From positions 1 through 64,000 of IMG/VR virus record IMGVR_UViG_3300044797_000101: a stretch of 64,000 nucleotides of DNA, one strand, 5' to 3'. Below the pieces are notes generated by a model, which searched no databases, was not told the DNA's origin, and was given only the letters and a program-made list of their open reading frames with translations. The stretch is from a virus. A program made the position numbers and the translations under genes. Each line of letters begins with the position of its first letter. Position 1 is the stretch's first letter. Below are positions 42,122-49,988 of this stretch, piece by piece.

Positions 42122-42300
42122 TAGCAACCCTCGCCTACTAGACCTTCATTCCTTAATGTATTGATCTCACTTTGTAGTTCTAAATTAAGAGCATGTTCCT
42201 TAAGCTTTAAGTGTTCCTCAGCTGTTAAACGGTGGGACAAGTAAAGCCAATCAATGTATTCCCAAACAGTTTTAGGTTCAACGTTTTTTCTTTTTGCCAT
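42121..42300 (-). CDS. Small helical protein
   Basis: 59 residues from the ATG at 42300, preceded by AAAGGGG. Helical, WEYIDWLYLSHRLTAEEHLKLKEHAL. No family recognised. Confidence 0.7.
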   Translation of the reverse strand: MAKRKNVEPKTVWEYIDWLYLSHRLTAEEHLKLKEHALNLELQSEINTLRNEGLVGEGC

Positions 42301-42682
42301 AAAATCCCCTTTTTCTAACACCCTTTAATAAGGCATCAATCTCTTTAAAATACGTTCGTGGTGAAATAGAAGTTAAACTATTATTTGAATACCTGCTCAC
42401 GTAATCTAATTCACCAAATGATACTTCAAGTTTTGTTTCACCTTGAACTTCAAATGTATCTGAAATTACATGCTCACCAGCAGCAGCAACTATACGCTTG
42501 TAGATCCAACCCCTACGACGTCTACCAAAAAAATAACTATTTCGATATTTAAAGCATTTCCCAACTAACGCTTGCGCTTTAGGAACAGATTCGAGGATAC
42601 GAATCTTATCCCTAATTTCTGAAATATGCTTTTCATATGCAATGGAAAGCTCTTTTAGATTCTTGATAACATCATCGCTCAT
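42278..42682 (-). CDS. Hypothetical protein
   Basis: 134 residues. N-terminal coiled coil (NLKELSIAYEKHISEIRDKIRI), then a basic beta segment (FKYRNSYFFGRRRRGWIYKRIV) and a very basic C-terminus (GVRKRGFYGKKKKR). May bind nucleic acid, inferred from charge only. Confidence 0.7.
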   Translation of the reverse strand: MSDDVIKNLKELSIAYEKHISEIRDKIRILESVPKAQALVGKCFKYRNSYFFGRRRRGWIYKRIVAAAGEHVISDTFEVQGETKLEVSFGELDYVSRYSNNSLTSISPRTYFKEIDALLKGVRKRGFYGKKKKR

Positions 42683-42884
42683 TCAACTGCTCCTTACGTT
42701 TTGCACACCACTCTAAATACTCTAGATTATCAGAGGGACTGCATTCTTCTTTACATGCTGATTCACTCTGAGTACCTGTTGGTCCAACTATATCATTTGG
42801 AATCCAATGATATCCTTGTACTCTATGCGCACCACATACACGGCAAGGACTTTTAAATTCCCTTGCATCCATCCACCAAATCAT
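42672..42884 (-). CDS. Zinc-knuckle protein, tail SDNLEYLE
   Basis: 70 residues if started at MIWWM (42884), 66 from the next Met. CRVCGAHRVQGYH, later CKEEC, then SPSDNLEYLEWCAKRKEQLNER. Confidence 0.85.
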   Translation of the reverse strand: MIWWMDAREFKSPCRVCGAHRVQGYHWIPNDIVGPTGTQSESACKEECSPSDNLEYLEWCAKRKEQLNER

Positions 42885-42885
42885 C

Positions 42886-43005
42886 TTAGCGAGGCAAGCG
42901 TGTATGTTTACGACGAGCTACTTCAATTGCGGCAAGCTGACGACGCTGAAGAGCAACAACCACCAACAACAGCAACGTGCTTACTTGTAGTAGTAATGAT
43001 TCCAT
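42886..43005 (-). CDS. Very small membrane protein
   Basis: 39 residues: one hydrophobic helix (LLLQVSTLLLLVVVALQ) and a basic C-terminal half. Topology suggests N-out, C-in. No family. Confidence 0.6.
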   Translation of the reverse strand: MESLLLQVSTLLLLVVVALQRRQLAAIEVARRKHTRLPR

Positions 43006-43026
43006 TTTAAGCTCCTTTTAGTTTAT

Positions 43027-43164
43027 TTAAAACAACTGATTCAGCTGCCAAGCAACTAAACCAGCACTAACCAATCCCCAAACATAAGAACCCTGGTAAA
43101 AATTAATTATAGCGAATGTAATATTTAAAACTAAACATCCGTAAAACAACACTTGGTTCATCAT
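43027..43164 (-). CDS. Small two-helix membrane protein
   Basis: 45 residues, two hydrophobic stretches (VLFYGCLVLNITFAIINFY and VWGLVSAGLVAWQL). Abuts the KTSC gene. Function unknown. Confidence 0.6.
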   Translation of the reverse strand: MMNQVLFYGCLVLNITFAIINFYQGSYVWGLVSAGLVAWQLNQLF

Positions 43165-43166
43165 AA

Positions 43167-43415
43167 TTATCCTTTTTTCTCAACACGAGACCAAGCAAAC
43201 GCCTGCTTAAGAATCTTATTGAAATGAACGCCTTTGCTTTTAGCTAATTTAAAATCGTCATAATCAGCTTGGGTTGCACCCTTCGCGTCATATGTTCCAC
43301 CGTTATTAAATCGAACACGCATCGTACCAGATTGAGCATCAAATCCAGCAGCGGAAATGTTTGAGCTAACAACTGGTTCTAGTTGAATCTCTGTTGGTTT
43401 AATTTCATCAGCCAT
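43167..43415 (-). CDS. KTSC-domain protein
   Basis: 82 residues. SSNISAAGFDAQSGTMRVRF, then GGTYDAKGATQADYDDFKLAKSKGVHFNK follows the KTSC domain (named for its conserved residues and linked to lysyl-tRNA synthetase in some proteins). The last 30 residues carry the conserved Ser/Gly. It is the first gene downstream of the structured RNA at 43430-43615. Confidence 0.8.
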   Translation of the reverse strand: MADEIKPTEIQLEPVVSSNISAAGFDAQSGTMRVRFNNGGTYDAKGATQADYDDFKLAKSKGVHFNKILKQAFAWSRVEKKG

Positions 43416-43429
43416 GTTAATCTCCTTAA

Positions 43430-43615
43430 AAATACGTATTTAAACTATGCTTAGGATTTGAAGTCCTAACCAGCGGATTCGTCCAACCGCATCTCTCCCT
43501 GATTGTGGGAGTGTTCTCGAATCGTTTAAAAGAGCAAGGTTTCGTTTACCCACGACGAAACAGGCTTCAGCTCCCAAGTGGGATAATGGCTCTATTTCCG
43601 CCTTGCGCCTCTCTA
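43430..43615 (-). ncRNA. Structured RNA, possibly a small RNA or long 5' leader
   Basis: There is no open frame here, but the stretch has several strong stems on the minus strand. These are GTTTCGT/ACGAAAC (seven pairs) with a GTGGG loop that can pair with an upstream CCCAC as a pseudoknot, GCAAGG/CCTTGC enclosing it, and CTCCC/GGGAG with a seven-base loop. GCGG/CCGC and TTAGGA/TCCTAA with loop CTTCAAA follow. The last resembles an anticodon arm, but no tRNA acceptor or T arm is present. A TGTTATAAT -10 lies just upstream, placing a start near 43612. Identity unknown. Confidence 0.6.
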
Positions 43616-43616
43616 T

Positions 43617-43645
43617 TTATTATAACAGATTATCCGTTATAATAA
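43617..43645 (-). promoter_or_regulatory. Extended -10 element inside a 10-bp inverted repeat
   Basis: TTATTATAAC, nine bases, GTTATAATAA. Minus-strand TGTTATAATAA is the extended -10 also used at 46680, 59463 and 63207. No good -35 is visible at 16-18 bases, so a regulator or the inverted repeat itself may matter. Confidence 0.5.
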
Positions 43646-43648
43646 CAC

Positions 43649-44302
43649 TTATTTTTCGTCAAAGTACGTGTTGCCTGTTCCCTTCTTGTGATCTCTAGCT
43701 GGGGATACAATACGATCAACGAAACCATACTCCAGAGCCTGTTGAGAGGAGAAGTAGTTGTTACGTTCACCATCAGCAAGAACCTTATCAAATGGTTGAC
43801 CTGTATGATCAGCCAAAATCTGAGCTAATGAATTCTTATGGTAAACCATTTCACGTGCTTCGATCTCAATATCAGTGGCTTGACCAGAGATACCACCGCC
43901 ATGGATCAAGGGTTGGTGCATCATGATACGAGCATGGGGCATCGCTGAACGCATCCCTTTTGTTCCAGCAGCCAACAAAACTAACCCGAATGACATGGCA
44001 TGACCCATAACTAACGTAGCAACTGGAGACTTCAAATGCTGCATGGTATCATAAATCGCTAATCCTGCTAACACGCTTCCACCTGGGCAGTTGATATACA
44101 TCTGAATGGGTTTATTATTGTCCAAGGATTCTAAATATAGAAGCTGGGCAATCAATAAATTGCTACCTTCCGTTGTAATATCTTCACCGCCAACCATTAC
44201 AATACGATCTGATAACAGTTTGGAAAAGATATCATAGGATATTGTACCGTTAGCGGACTTCTCATAGATACTCGGAACGATTGCCATGTTAGGTTTAATC
44301 AT
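43649..44302 (-). CDS. clpP: ATP-dependent Clp protease proteolytic subunit homologue
   Basis: 217 residues, standard ClpP length. INCPGGSV, GHAMSFGLVLLAAG (catalytic Ser104), ARIMMHQP (His129) and GFVDRI supply the triad region. QATDIEIEAREM is the typical handle helix. Closer to bacterial ClpP than the copy at 33189. Could act with a host ClpA/ClpX, or as a phage-specific chamber with the second copy. Confidence 0.93.
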   Translation of the reverse strand: MIKPNMAIVPSIYEKSANGTISYDIFSKLLSDRIVMVGGEDITTEGSNLLIAQLLYLESLDNNKPIQMYINCPGGSVLAGLAIYDTMQHLKSPVATLVMGHAMSFGLVLLAAGTKGMRSAMPHARIMMHQPLIHGGGISGQATDIEIEAREMVYHKNSLAQILADHTGQPFDKVLADGERNNYFSSQQALEYGFVDRIVSPARDHKKGTGNTYFDEK

Positions 44303-44311
44303 GATTCTCCT

Positions 44312-44494
44312 TTATTTCACTTGTGCTTCTAGCCATTTTAAATTATCCCTCTTAAACTGCTTACAATGCTTCCTGCATTTTGGTTCCAATAATCCATAAG
44401 CCCAACACTCAGGTCCGTGACGACCTTTTGGATGCTCACACGCAACACACGGCTCATTGTCAAAACTCAGTTGCTTTATAGTCATGATAGGCAT
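44312..44494 (-). CDS. Zinc-knuckle protein, tail RDNLKWLE
   Basis: 60 residues. CVACEHPKGRHG, C...CRKHCKQFKRDNLKWLEAQVK. Overlaps the previous gene by 35 bases. Confidence 0.86.
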   Translation of the reverse strand: MPIMTIKQLSFDNEPCVACEHPKGRHGPECWAYGLLEPKCRKHCKQFKRDNLKWLEAQVK

Positions 44495-44594
44495 TCGCCG
44501 TACACTTTAAGCAAGAATCCTCATAGTCATGAGGGAGCAATCTTTCATGGTCTTCTCTTCGATGACCGCATTCACACAGCAATTCTTTACTCAT
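44460..44594 (-). CDS. Zinc-knuckle protein without tail
   Basis: 44 residues. CECGHRREDHERLLP...CLKC is the family knuckle, but the protein ends DYKATEF with no tail. It may be a truncated member. Confidence 0.7.
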   Translation of the reverse strand: MSKELLCECGHRREDHERLLPHDYEDSCLKCTANAYHDYKATEF

Positions 44595-44800
44595 ATTTTT
44601 GACTCCAAATATTTCAAATTATCAATCGGTGTATATTGTTCACACTTTCCAACCCTACATTTCTCGCAATATCCATAAATAGTAACACGTGTGCCTTTTT
44701 CATTAATATCTTTTTTATCCCATATTGAAATATCTTTGCCACTATACTGATAGCGATAATGTTTACTTTTCGTATGTTTACAAGTACAAATTCTACTCAT
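44591..44800 (-). CDS. Zinc-knuckle protein, tail IDNLKYLE
   Basis: 69 residues. CTCKHTKSKHYRYQ, a 30-residue insert, CEKCRVGKCEQYTPIDNLKYLESKI. The tail is at the extreme C-terminus with only three residues after it. Confidence 0.87.
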   Translation of the reverse strand: MSRICTCKHTKSKHYRYQYSGKDISIWDKKDINEKGTRVTIYGYCEKCRVGKCEQYTPIDNLKYLESKI

Positions 44801-45851
44801 TGTATTTTAACAGGAAGTCAGGATTGATACATTTGAAACTCAATCGACCTCGCAGCTCCTCTTCGTATTCATTGATCAATGGACGAAACACCACGCCTTC
44901 ACGGTGGACGTCTTTATTCAATAGGCTTTTACCTTTAGAATACTCAACAAGCTCATCAACCGTTCCAGGCAACACGTAGGAATCAGAGATGAATGGAACG
45001 TGAGTAAGTCCAAGATATTCAACGATCTGGCTAAGATCAGCATAGTTAAAGTGAAGACCCGTATCAATATCATAGGCATTGAAAATGTGATAACCAAGCT
45101 TATCTAGTTTGTACTTATTTCCTTGAACTCCAGGACCAAGCAACTCACCTTGAAGAGCGATGTTACGACGGAAACTACGCAACTTATTCTCAAGATCTAG
45201 CTCACGAGCAACCTTCCAGAATGAATTGCCCTCTGTTTCCTTAAGGTCTAGGTTACGAGAACACACACCAAATTCATCACCTTTAAAATAGGTTGTCATG
45301 CTTGAACCGTCAACCTTCTCAGTGACATAGAACTTCTTAAGCTGATGCTTAAATAGCAACTCGGGAACAGCTTGAATGCGCATCTCATCTGTCTTTGACA
45401 AGAATGAGGGAAAATTTCCCTTAACCGTTCCAGATAATTGAGCTGGAACATAAGGTTCGTATTTCTCAACTTCAAGCATGGCTGTAACATCATCGCCTTC
45501 ACTATAATCAAACTTTAGACTGCAATCAGAAATGATTGAGGCATCTGGGATAGCAGCATGAACCTTTTGAGGAATTGGAAGAATAGACAAAGGAAGACAA
45601 AGACCTTGAGATACCTGACCACGTAGCTTAATCGTTTTAATCCTAAAACTAGATTTACGAAGGAACTCAACCTCAGGACTTTCCTTAAGAATTGAATCAA
45701 TCTCAAAGTATACAACCAGGTCGCCGATATTGAATTCGCCCTTCTTGGCTACAACTTTCCAGCCAAGAACAGTTAAAACCTCGATAGCATCGGCTCCAGG
45801 AATAGGTTGAATATCCAATACCTTTTGAATAGATGCAAGCTTGCGTTCCAT
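44793..45851 (-). CDS. RNA ligase (DraRnl/Rnl5-type)
   Basis: 352 residues. The N-terminal OB-like domain (SIQKVLDIQPIPGADAIEV, WKVVAKKGEFNIGDLVVYFE) is diagnostic for the Deinococcus Rnl group. The nucleotidyltransferase domain has YVTEKVDGSSMTTY with adenylated Lys179, CSRN, and downstream motifs (NIALQGELLGPGVQGNKY, HREGVVFRP). It seals nicked RNA ends. With Thg1 and the receiver-like protein it suggests RNA repair. Confidence 0.92.
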   Translation of the reverse strand: MERKLASIQKVLDIQPIPGADAIEVLTVLGWKVVAKKGEFNIGDLVVYFEIDSILKESPEVEFLRKSSFRIKTIKLRGQVSQGLCLPLSILPIPQKVHAAIPDASIISDCSLKFDYSEGDDVTAMLEVEKYEPYVPAQLSGTVKGNFPSFLSKTDEMRIQAVPELLFKHQLKKFYVTEKVDGSSMTTYFKGDEFGVCSRNLDLKETEGNSFWKVARELDLENKLRSFRRNIALQGELLGPGVQGNKYKLDKLGYHIFNAYDIDTGLHFNYADLSQIVEYLGLTHVPFISDSYVLPGTVDELVEYSKGKSLLNKDVHREGVVFRPLINEYEEELRGRLSFKCINPDFLLKYNE

Positions 45852-46069
45852 TATTTACCTTTTGAAACGAGTTGATTCTTCTCAGTATCTAAAATATAAA
45901 CAGCTTTTCCCTGAGTCCGTAGCAAATCCATATGAGCAAAAGCTTTCTCAGCAGAAAAATACCTACCATGAACAATCAAACTATGCTTCGCAGTAAATAA
46001 AAGTTTTATTCTTGCCCAAAGGCTATTATCAACACTCACTAATTCAAATCTAAATGTTCTATCACTCAT
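45851..46069 (-). CDS. Hypothetical protein
   Basis: 72 residues, alpha/beta pattern, HGRYFSAEKAFAHMDLLRTQGKAVYILD. Resembles small phage proteins of unknown role. Overlaps the RNA ligase start by one base. Confidence 0.65.
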   Translation of the reverse strand: MSDRTFRFELVSVDNSLWARIKLLFTAKHSLIVHGRYFSAEKAFAHMDLLRTQGKAVYILDTEKNQLVSKGK

Positions 46070-46254
46070 TAAATTGACCAGTCCTTTTCAATCCCTAATA
46101 CCCATTGCAGTGCATACGCTTGAAGATAAAGATCATTGAAACGCTTCTCTTCCTCAGGCGTACGATCAAATCGAGGCAAACTATTGCGTGCTTCAAAAAG
46201 AGCATTGCACTTCTCGCGAACCTCTTCCTCCCAACGCATTAGATCTCTCTCCAT
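46069..46254 (-). CDS. Small helical protein
   Basis: 61 residues, charged helix-turn-helix shape (EEVREKCNALFEARNSLPRFDR...FNDLYLQAYALQWVLGI). No family recognised. Confidence 0.65.
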   Translation of the reverse strand: MERDLMRWEEEVREKCNALFEARNSLPRFDRTPEEEKRFNDLYLQAYALQWVLGIEKDWSI

Positions 46255-46673
46255 TTCACTTTAGCATCATCAAAATAGTATTTAGTTTTAGCTACAGATT
46301 CTTTCCAACGTGCTTCTAATTTCTTTGGAAGCTTAGGAAACACAGCAAGCTTAATACCTGCTTGAATCATATGCACAGCACAGCGATCACACGAAGCAAA
46401 TGGGTATGTATAAAGAGTACATCCTTCAACTGACTGCTTAGAATTCAGAACAGCATTCATCTCACAGTGAACTATCCGTGAATACTTCAATTCACGATTA
46501 GCATAAAGATGAGGTTCATCACTCATGCCTTTAGGAAAACCATTATAACCCACTGCTAAAATAGTACGATCTGGACGCACAATTACAGCGCCAGTTTGAG
46601 TGCTTGGATCTTTTGACCAGCTTGCTACAAGCTTGGCCAATTCCATAAATCGTTTATCCCACTTGTTTACCAT
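46239..46673 (-). CDS. Deoxycytidylate (dCMP) deaminase
   Basis: 144 residues. Zinc deaminase motif HCEMNAV (His69, Glu71) and PFASCDRCAVHMI (Cys95, Cys98). It converts dCMP to dUMP for thymidylate synthesis. The first residues are needed to complete the N-terminal helix (WDKRFMELAKLV...TGAVIV), so the ATG at 46673 is the start, only six bases after a perfect -10. Confidence 0.92.
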   Translation of the reverse strand: MVNKWDKRFMELAKLVASWSKDPSTQTGAVIVRPDRTILAVGYNGFPKGMSDEPHLYANRELKYSRIVHCEMNAVLNSKQSVEGCTLYTYPFASCDRCAVHMIQAGIKLAVFPKLPKKLEARWKESVAKTKYYFDDAKVKWREI

Positions 46674-46679
46674 AGAGTT

Positions 46680-46708
46680 ATTATAACAGATAAAAGGTGT
46701 TTTGTCAA
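46680..46708 (-). promoter_or_regulatory. Consensus sigma70 promoter, near-leaderless
   Basis: TTGACA (46703-46708), 17 bases, TATAAT (46680-46685) on the minus strand with TG at the extended -10. The dCMP deaminase ATG lies six bases after the -10, where transcription should begin. Confidence 0.85.
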
Positions 46709-46715
46709 CCCCCTA

Positions 46716-47462
46716 TTAATCTCCTATATTTACGTGATGATTTATAAATTCCCTATCTTGACTGAAAACAGGTATATTCTTCTCAACATACCAACCATCA
46801 ACACCCTTAATTACGCAAGCACCACGTTTGTTAATTACAGGAAGATCATTCCAATTGATCCCCTTCTCTTTAAACAGCAGTTCTTGCACTTCATCCGTGC
46901 ACAGACCATGTAACTGCTTCGGACTGAATTGAGACTGTCCTACGCTGTTTATGGAGTTTCTAGTGGCATCCTGTTGTCGCCACAGGAAGTAGTTGCACAC
47001 TTCAGCGTGAGGAAGAATAAACGCACGAGAATCAAAGTGAGCCATAGGCTTAAACTTATCTTCTTGACGATACTCGAACATCCGTAAGTTTGCTCTCTCA
47101 GCTTCATAATTAAAAGCTGCAGTGGCAATGCTTGCTGAGATACTAACAAGCTTTTGAAGATTCTTATCATAAGGCGCTTGGGTTGTCAATGTATCATAAT
47201 CTGTAATGAACAAGCTGATCTCATCTGATTGCCAATAAGCAAGCTTCACGCCTTGTATACCTTCACAAAGTGCTTGGGTTGTTTTAAGCATGAGCTCCAT
47301 GAAGTCTGGATCAAATGGACGAATAAACCCACGTGTGTATGTATGGAAAGCCTTACCATCAATCCTAAGAATCAATGGAAGTCTTCCAGACAAATGGAAA
47401 CGATAGGCATTCTCGTAGTTTTTCATACGATCACCAAGGCTATCTTTTTCAGGCTTGCTCAT
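46716..47462 (-). CDS. Thg1-family tRNA-His guanylyltransferase-like enzyme
   Basis: 248 residues. DRMKNYE, RIDGKAFHTYTRGF (metal Asp35) and YWQSDEISLFITD (Asp80, Glu81) are the Thg1/TLP catalytic motifs. FDSRAFILP and CNYFLWRQQDATRNS are typical of the fold. Thg1-like proteins add nucleotides in the 3' to 5' direction to tRNA 5' ends and can repair truncated tRNAs. Lies between dCMP deaminase and the small zinc proteins, with RNA ligase two kilobases away. Confidence 0.93.
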   Translation of the reverse strand: MSKPEKDSLGDRMKNYENAYRFHLSGRLPLILRIDGKAFHTYTRGFIRPFDPDFMELMLKTTQALCEGIQGVKLAYWQSDEISLFITDYDTLTTQAPYDKNLQKLVSISASIATAAFNYEAERANLRMFEYRQEDKFKPMAHFDSRAFILPHAEVCNYFLWRQQDATRNSINSVGQSQFSPKQLHGLCTDEVQELLFKEKGINWNDLPVINKRGACVIKGVDGWYVEKNIPVFSQDREFINHHVNIGD

Positions 47463-47661
47463 TTAGAAGCTCCTGTTTCTTTTTCTTCAATTCCATAAAA
47501 GCTAGGTTGTCCCCATCAAAATCATGAAACCTATCATCTGTATAACCAGGTTCATCAATCTGACATCCAGTACAAACTCCAGTACCTGTTGAAATATTAA
47601 CGTAATGTCGCTCGGCTAAATGCCTACAGACCTTACAAGGAAAATCCTTAGCGACTGCCAT
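47449..47661 (-). CDS. Zinc-knuckle protein, tail GDNLAFME
   Basis: 70 residues from the ATG at 47661 (MAVAKDF). CKVCRHLAERHYV, CTGC, then FDGDNLAFMELKKKKQELLNEQA. Overlaps the Thg1 gene by 14 bases. Confidence 0.83.
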   Translation of the reverse strand: MAVAKDFPCKVCRHLAERHYVNISTGTGVCTGCQIDEPGYTDDRFHDFDGDNLAFMELKKKKQELLNEQA

Positions 47662-47824
47662 AATATTCCTTATCCATTTGTTCTGCATACAGCTGATCAT
47701 CTAGGATAAACACATTACACGGACAAGCAGCTTTTGGACGGTATATATCCTCACGCTGACAGATAAGCCCGAATTGTCCGTGTTCTTTATCTAAATGACC
47801 ACAGCTACAAATTAATTCTACCAT
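47648..47824 (-). CDS. Zinc-knuckle protein with degenerate tail
   Basis: 58 residues. CSCGHLDKEHGQFGLIC, CPCNVFILDDQLYAEQM. The tail position holds DDQLYAE, apparently a diverged DNLxYLE. Confidence 0.75.
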   Translation of the reverse strand: MVELICSCGHLDKEHGQFGLICQREDIYRPKAACPCNVFILDDQLYAEQMDKEYYGSR

Positions 47825-48099
47825 GAATCTTTATCCTGTTCACGGATTTTTATCTCGGCTTGCTCAGCCTTAAGTTCAAGATATTCTAAATTGTCCATTG
47901 GTTGATAATCAAGGCATCCGCACTTAGTTGAGCTCACACTGAATTGTCCTTGCATATATGAATCACAAGGAACCATCTCAAGGATCTTTATAAATGATTG
48001 AGTAATGCCGCCTTGTTCAATACGAAGATAGATTGCATGATGACTAACCATATGTCCGCATTTACGACACATCGCATCACTTTTAGGATAGTCTAACAT
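47818..48099 (-). CDS. Zinc-knuckle protein, tail MDNLEYLE
   Basis: 93 residues. CRKCGHMVSHHAIY, a 40-residue insert with one Cys, CGCLDYQPMDNLEYLELKAEQAEIKIREQ. The post-tail helix is longer than usual. Confidence 0.87.
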   Translation of the reverse strand: MLDYPKSDAMCRKCGHMVSHHAIYLRIEQGGITQSFIKILEMVPCDSYMQGQFSVSSTKCGCLDYQPMDNLEYLELKAEQAEIKIREQDKDSW

Positions 48100-48365
48100 T
48101 CAGGTCTCTCATTCCATTCTTTTAGAATGGGAAATGTTTCAAATATATCTGCTCCAGCACGAACAGCCTTTACACGATCTAACTCTTCAAGGTATTTTAG
48201 ATTATCAACTGGTACATTCTTTAAAACAAACTTAGCCCTAGCTTCAAGCCTATTTAGAAATTCTTCTTTATCATCTGTAATAATGTATTTTTGTTTAGGA
48301 GGTTTAGGTCCTTTAAGCATTTCAGCAATCTTTTCAATATTCCAGCCCCAATCAGTTGTATCCAT
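48093..48365 (-). CDS. DNLKYLE protein without zinc knuckle
   Basis: 90 residues with no Cys until the last residue. Helical N-terminal region, then NVPVDNLKYLEELDRVKAVRAG and a further 25 residues, so the motif is internal here. It is followed by GADIFETFPILKEWNERPEC. Confidence 0.82.
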   Translation of the reverse strand: MDTTDWGWNIEKIAEMLKGPKPPKQKYIITDDKEEFLNRLEARAKFVLKNVPVDNLKYLEELDRVKAVRAGADIFETFPILKEWNERPEC

Positions 48366-48856
48366 TATTTAGACTTCTTTTCTTTCTCTTTACTCTTAGT
48401 TTCAAGGATACGAAGGTTATCTAGTTTCTTTTTCATATCGTCCCAGACTTCCCTAAAATTCTGTTCCCATTTAAACTCAAACGCTTTAGTATTAGCCCAA
48501 GCTTCGAAAGCATCCATATTTTTAATTATGGGAAAGATGCTTTGCCCAATAGCAAGTGTAATTGCGTTACCACGACGTCGTCCATTGAGACCTGCAAGCT
48601 TTAATTCATTGACACCGTAAACTCCATCGCTCTTAATACCAAAGTTATAATCGCACCAGAGTGTTGTGCCACCACCTAAGTCAAAGACGGCGTAGTCATT
48701 ACCATCATCAAATATGATCTTAAACTTAAACGGTGCATCTTGAAGATCAATCAGCTTAGCATACTCTTTACTATGGAATCTACGATGGTGCCACAAGAAT
48801 CCACCGAGGATTGTTGGAAATGTTACGAAAACTCCGTACAAAAAATGATGGCTCAT
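48365..48856 (-). CDS. Hypothetical protein with membrane-like N-terminus and LDNLRILE tail
   Basis: 163 residues. N-terminal hydrophobic stretch (FLYGVFVTFPTILGGFLWHH), a beta/alpha core with an FKIIFDDGNDYAVFDLGGGTTLW segment, then KKKLDNLRILETKSKEKEKK at the end. DLGGGTT recalls phosphate-loop motifs of the actin-like fold, but the rest does not match. Confidence 0.7.
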   Translation of the reverse strand: MSHHFLYGVFVTFPTILGGFLWHHRRFHSKEYAKLIDLQDAPFKFKIIFDDGNDYAVFDLGGGTTLWCDYNFGIKSDGVYGVNELKLAGLNGRRRGNAITLAIGQSIFPIIKNMDAFEAWANTKAFEFKWEQNFREVWDDMKKKLDNLRILETKSKEKEKKSK

Positions 48857-49491
48857 TGGTTATCGCCTCTCTCTAATACTTCATTAACAAGCTTATCGGG
48901 GTAAATGATATCACGAACATCTTCACCCTTAACCTCGATAAAGTTGAAATTCTCTAATACCTTTGATGCAGCTGTCATACCAAATGTCTTCTCAAACGCT
49001 TGTGGATCAAGGTTGCTTGTGATAATCGTGATATGCTCATCCTCACGACGATGTGACATCAAGAGCGTAAGCTCACGTTTATCATTATGAGGGTTGCTAG
49101 AACAGAATGCAGGAGAAACATCATCAAGCAATAGAATTGGCACAGTCATTGCAAGCCTACGATCTGCAATAGCTTCATCTGTAAACTGGTTGCGACTGAT
49201 TAGGTATTCACCGAACTTAATCTGAGCGATAGGAAGAATGACAACCTTACCCTCTGAATCAAGACGCGGTTGATGCAGCTGCTGTAAGACATAATTAGCG
49301 ATACGAGACTTCCCATTTCCATTCACTGGGGAATAGATATACAGGTTATCTCCATCTTCTACAACGTCTGGATCTGCAAGGTATTTCGCTACCTTGGCTT
49401 GAATATCTTGAACGTTTGAGGCACCAAATAAATCTTTAATGTCCCAATCTCGATGGAGTTTAGGAATTGCAGTTCTTACAACGTGGCTCAT
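48853..49491 (-). CDS. DnaC/IstB-like AAA+ helicase loader
   Basis: 212 residues from the ATG at 49491 (MSHVVRT), preceded by AGGAG. Walker A SPVNGNGKS (55-62) and Walker B ILLLDDVSPAF (Asp123-Asp124), with a sensor-like ITIITSNLD. Matches DnaC/DnaI-type loaders in size and motif spacing. The replicative helicase is not in the window. Confidence 0.87.
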   Translation of the reverse strand: MSHVVRTAIPKLHRDWDIKDLFGASNVQDIQAKVAKYLADPDVVEDGDNLYIYSPVNGNGKSRIANYVLQQLHQPRLDSEGKVVILPIAQIKFGEYLISRNQFTDEAIADRRLAMTVPILLLDDVSPAFCSSNPHNDKRELTLLMSHRREDEHITIITSNLDPQAFEKTFGMTAASKVLENFNFIEVKGEDVRDIIYPDKLVNEVLERGDNQ

Positions 49492-49807
49492 TGTCTCGCT
49501 CCTCTTTCTCAATCGATCTAATTTCTAATAATTCTAAATTCGTAAAGATACCACCATTTTTTCGTTTGTAATCTTGATATTGTGTTATCGCTGCAGACAA
49601 TGGTAAGATCTCTAAATGTGCGTCAGAATAATCGTAACAAGAACACCCAGACTCATACACTACGACATAACGTCCGTCGCTTAATTGAAAGACGTGCATC
49701 TCATCGACGCCATCTGAGTTAGGATTTGAAAAGCAACCAAGCTCCAACGTTGCTTTAGCACCGTCAACGTTACCAGCCCACTGATCATGCCAACAATCAA
49801 GCGACAT
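49460..49807 (-). CDS. Hypothetical protein with TNLELLE motif and C-terminal CxxC
   Basis: 115 residues. A small beta domain (VDEMHVFQLSDGRYVVVYESGCSCYDY) is followed by a helix and FTNLELLEIRSIEKEERDNEPRCKNC. The tail is weakly conserved, and the usual order is reversed, with the Cys pair after it. Confidence 0.72.
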   Translation of the reverse strand: MSLDCWHDQWAGNVDGAKATLELGCFSNPNSDGVDEMHVFQLSDGRYVVVYESGCSCYDYSDAHLEILPLSAAITQYQDYKRKNGGIFTNLELLEIRSIEKEERDNEPRCKNCNS

Positions 49808-49988
49808 TCTTTTTCTCCAATGACTTCTTTTCTAAATACTCTAAATTACCAACATATGGATGCTTAAAAAAACTATTTTTTCTCTTATTCACACCAAACC
49901 TATAACACTCAGAACACCACACTGTCGTAGGATCATGATGCGCTACTGAGTGCTCTTCTCGTTTATGACCACAGGTAAAACAAATCAT
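49797..49988 (-). CDS. Zinc-knuckle protein, tail VGNLEYLE
   Basis: 63 residues. CFTCGHKREEHSVAHH, CSEC, then FFKHPYVGNLEYLEKKSLEKKNVA. Confidence 0.86.
   Translation of the reverse strand: MICFTCGHKREEHSVAHHDPTTVWCSECYRFGVNKRKNSFFKHPYVGNLEYLEKKSLEKKNVA

Noticed and set aside
43440-43480. tRNA-like hairpin with loop CTTCAAA (anticodon-like UCA, recalling tRNA-Sec)
   Set aside because: There is no acceptor stem, D arm or T arm in correct order on either strand, so it is kept only as part of a structured RNA.
48365-48856. Actin-like ATPase from the DLGGGTT motif
   Set aside because: The other phosphate and connecting motifs of the actin fold are absent and the protein is too short.
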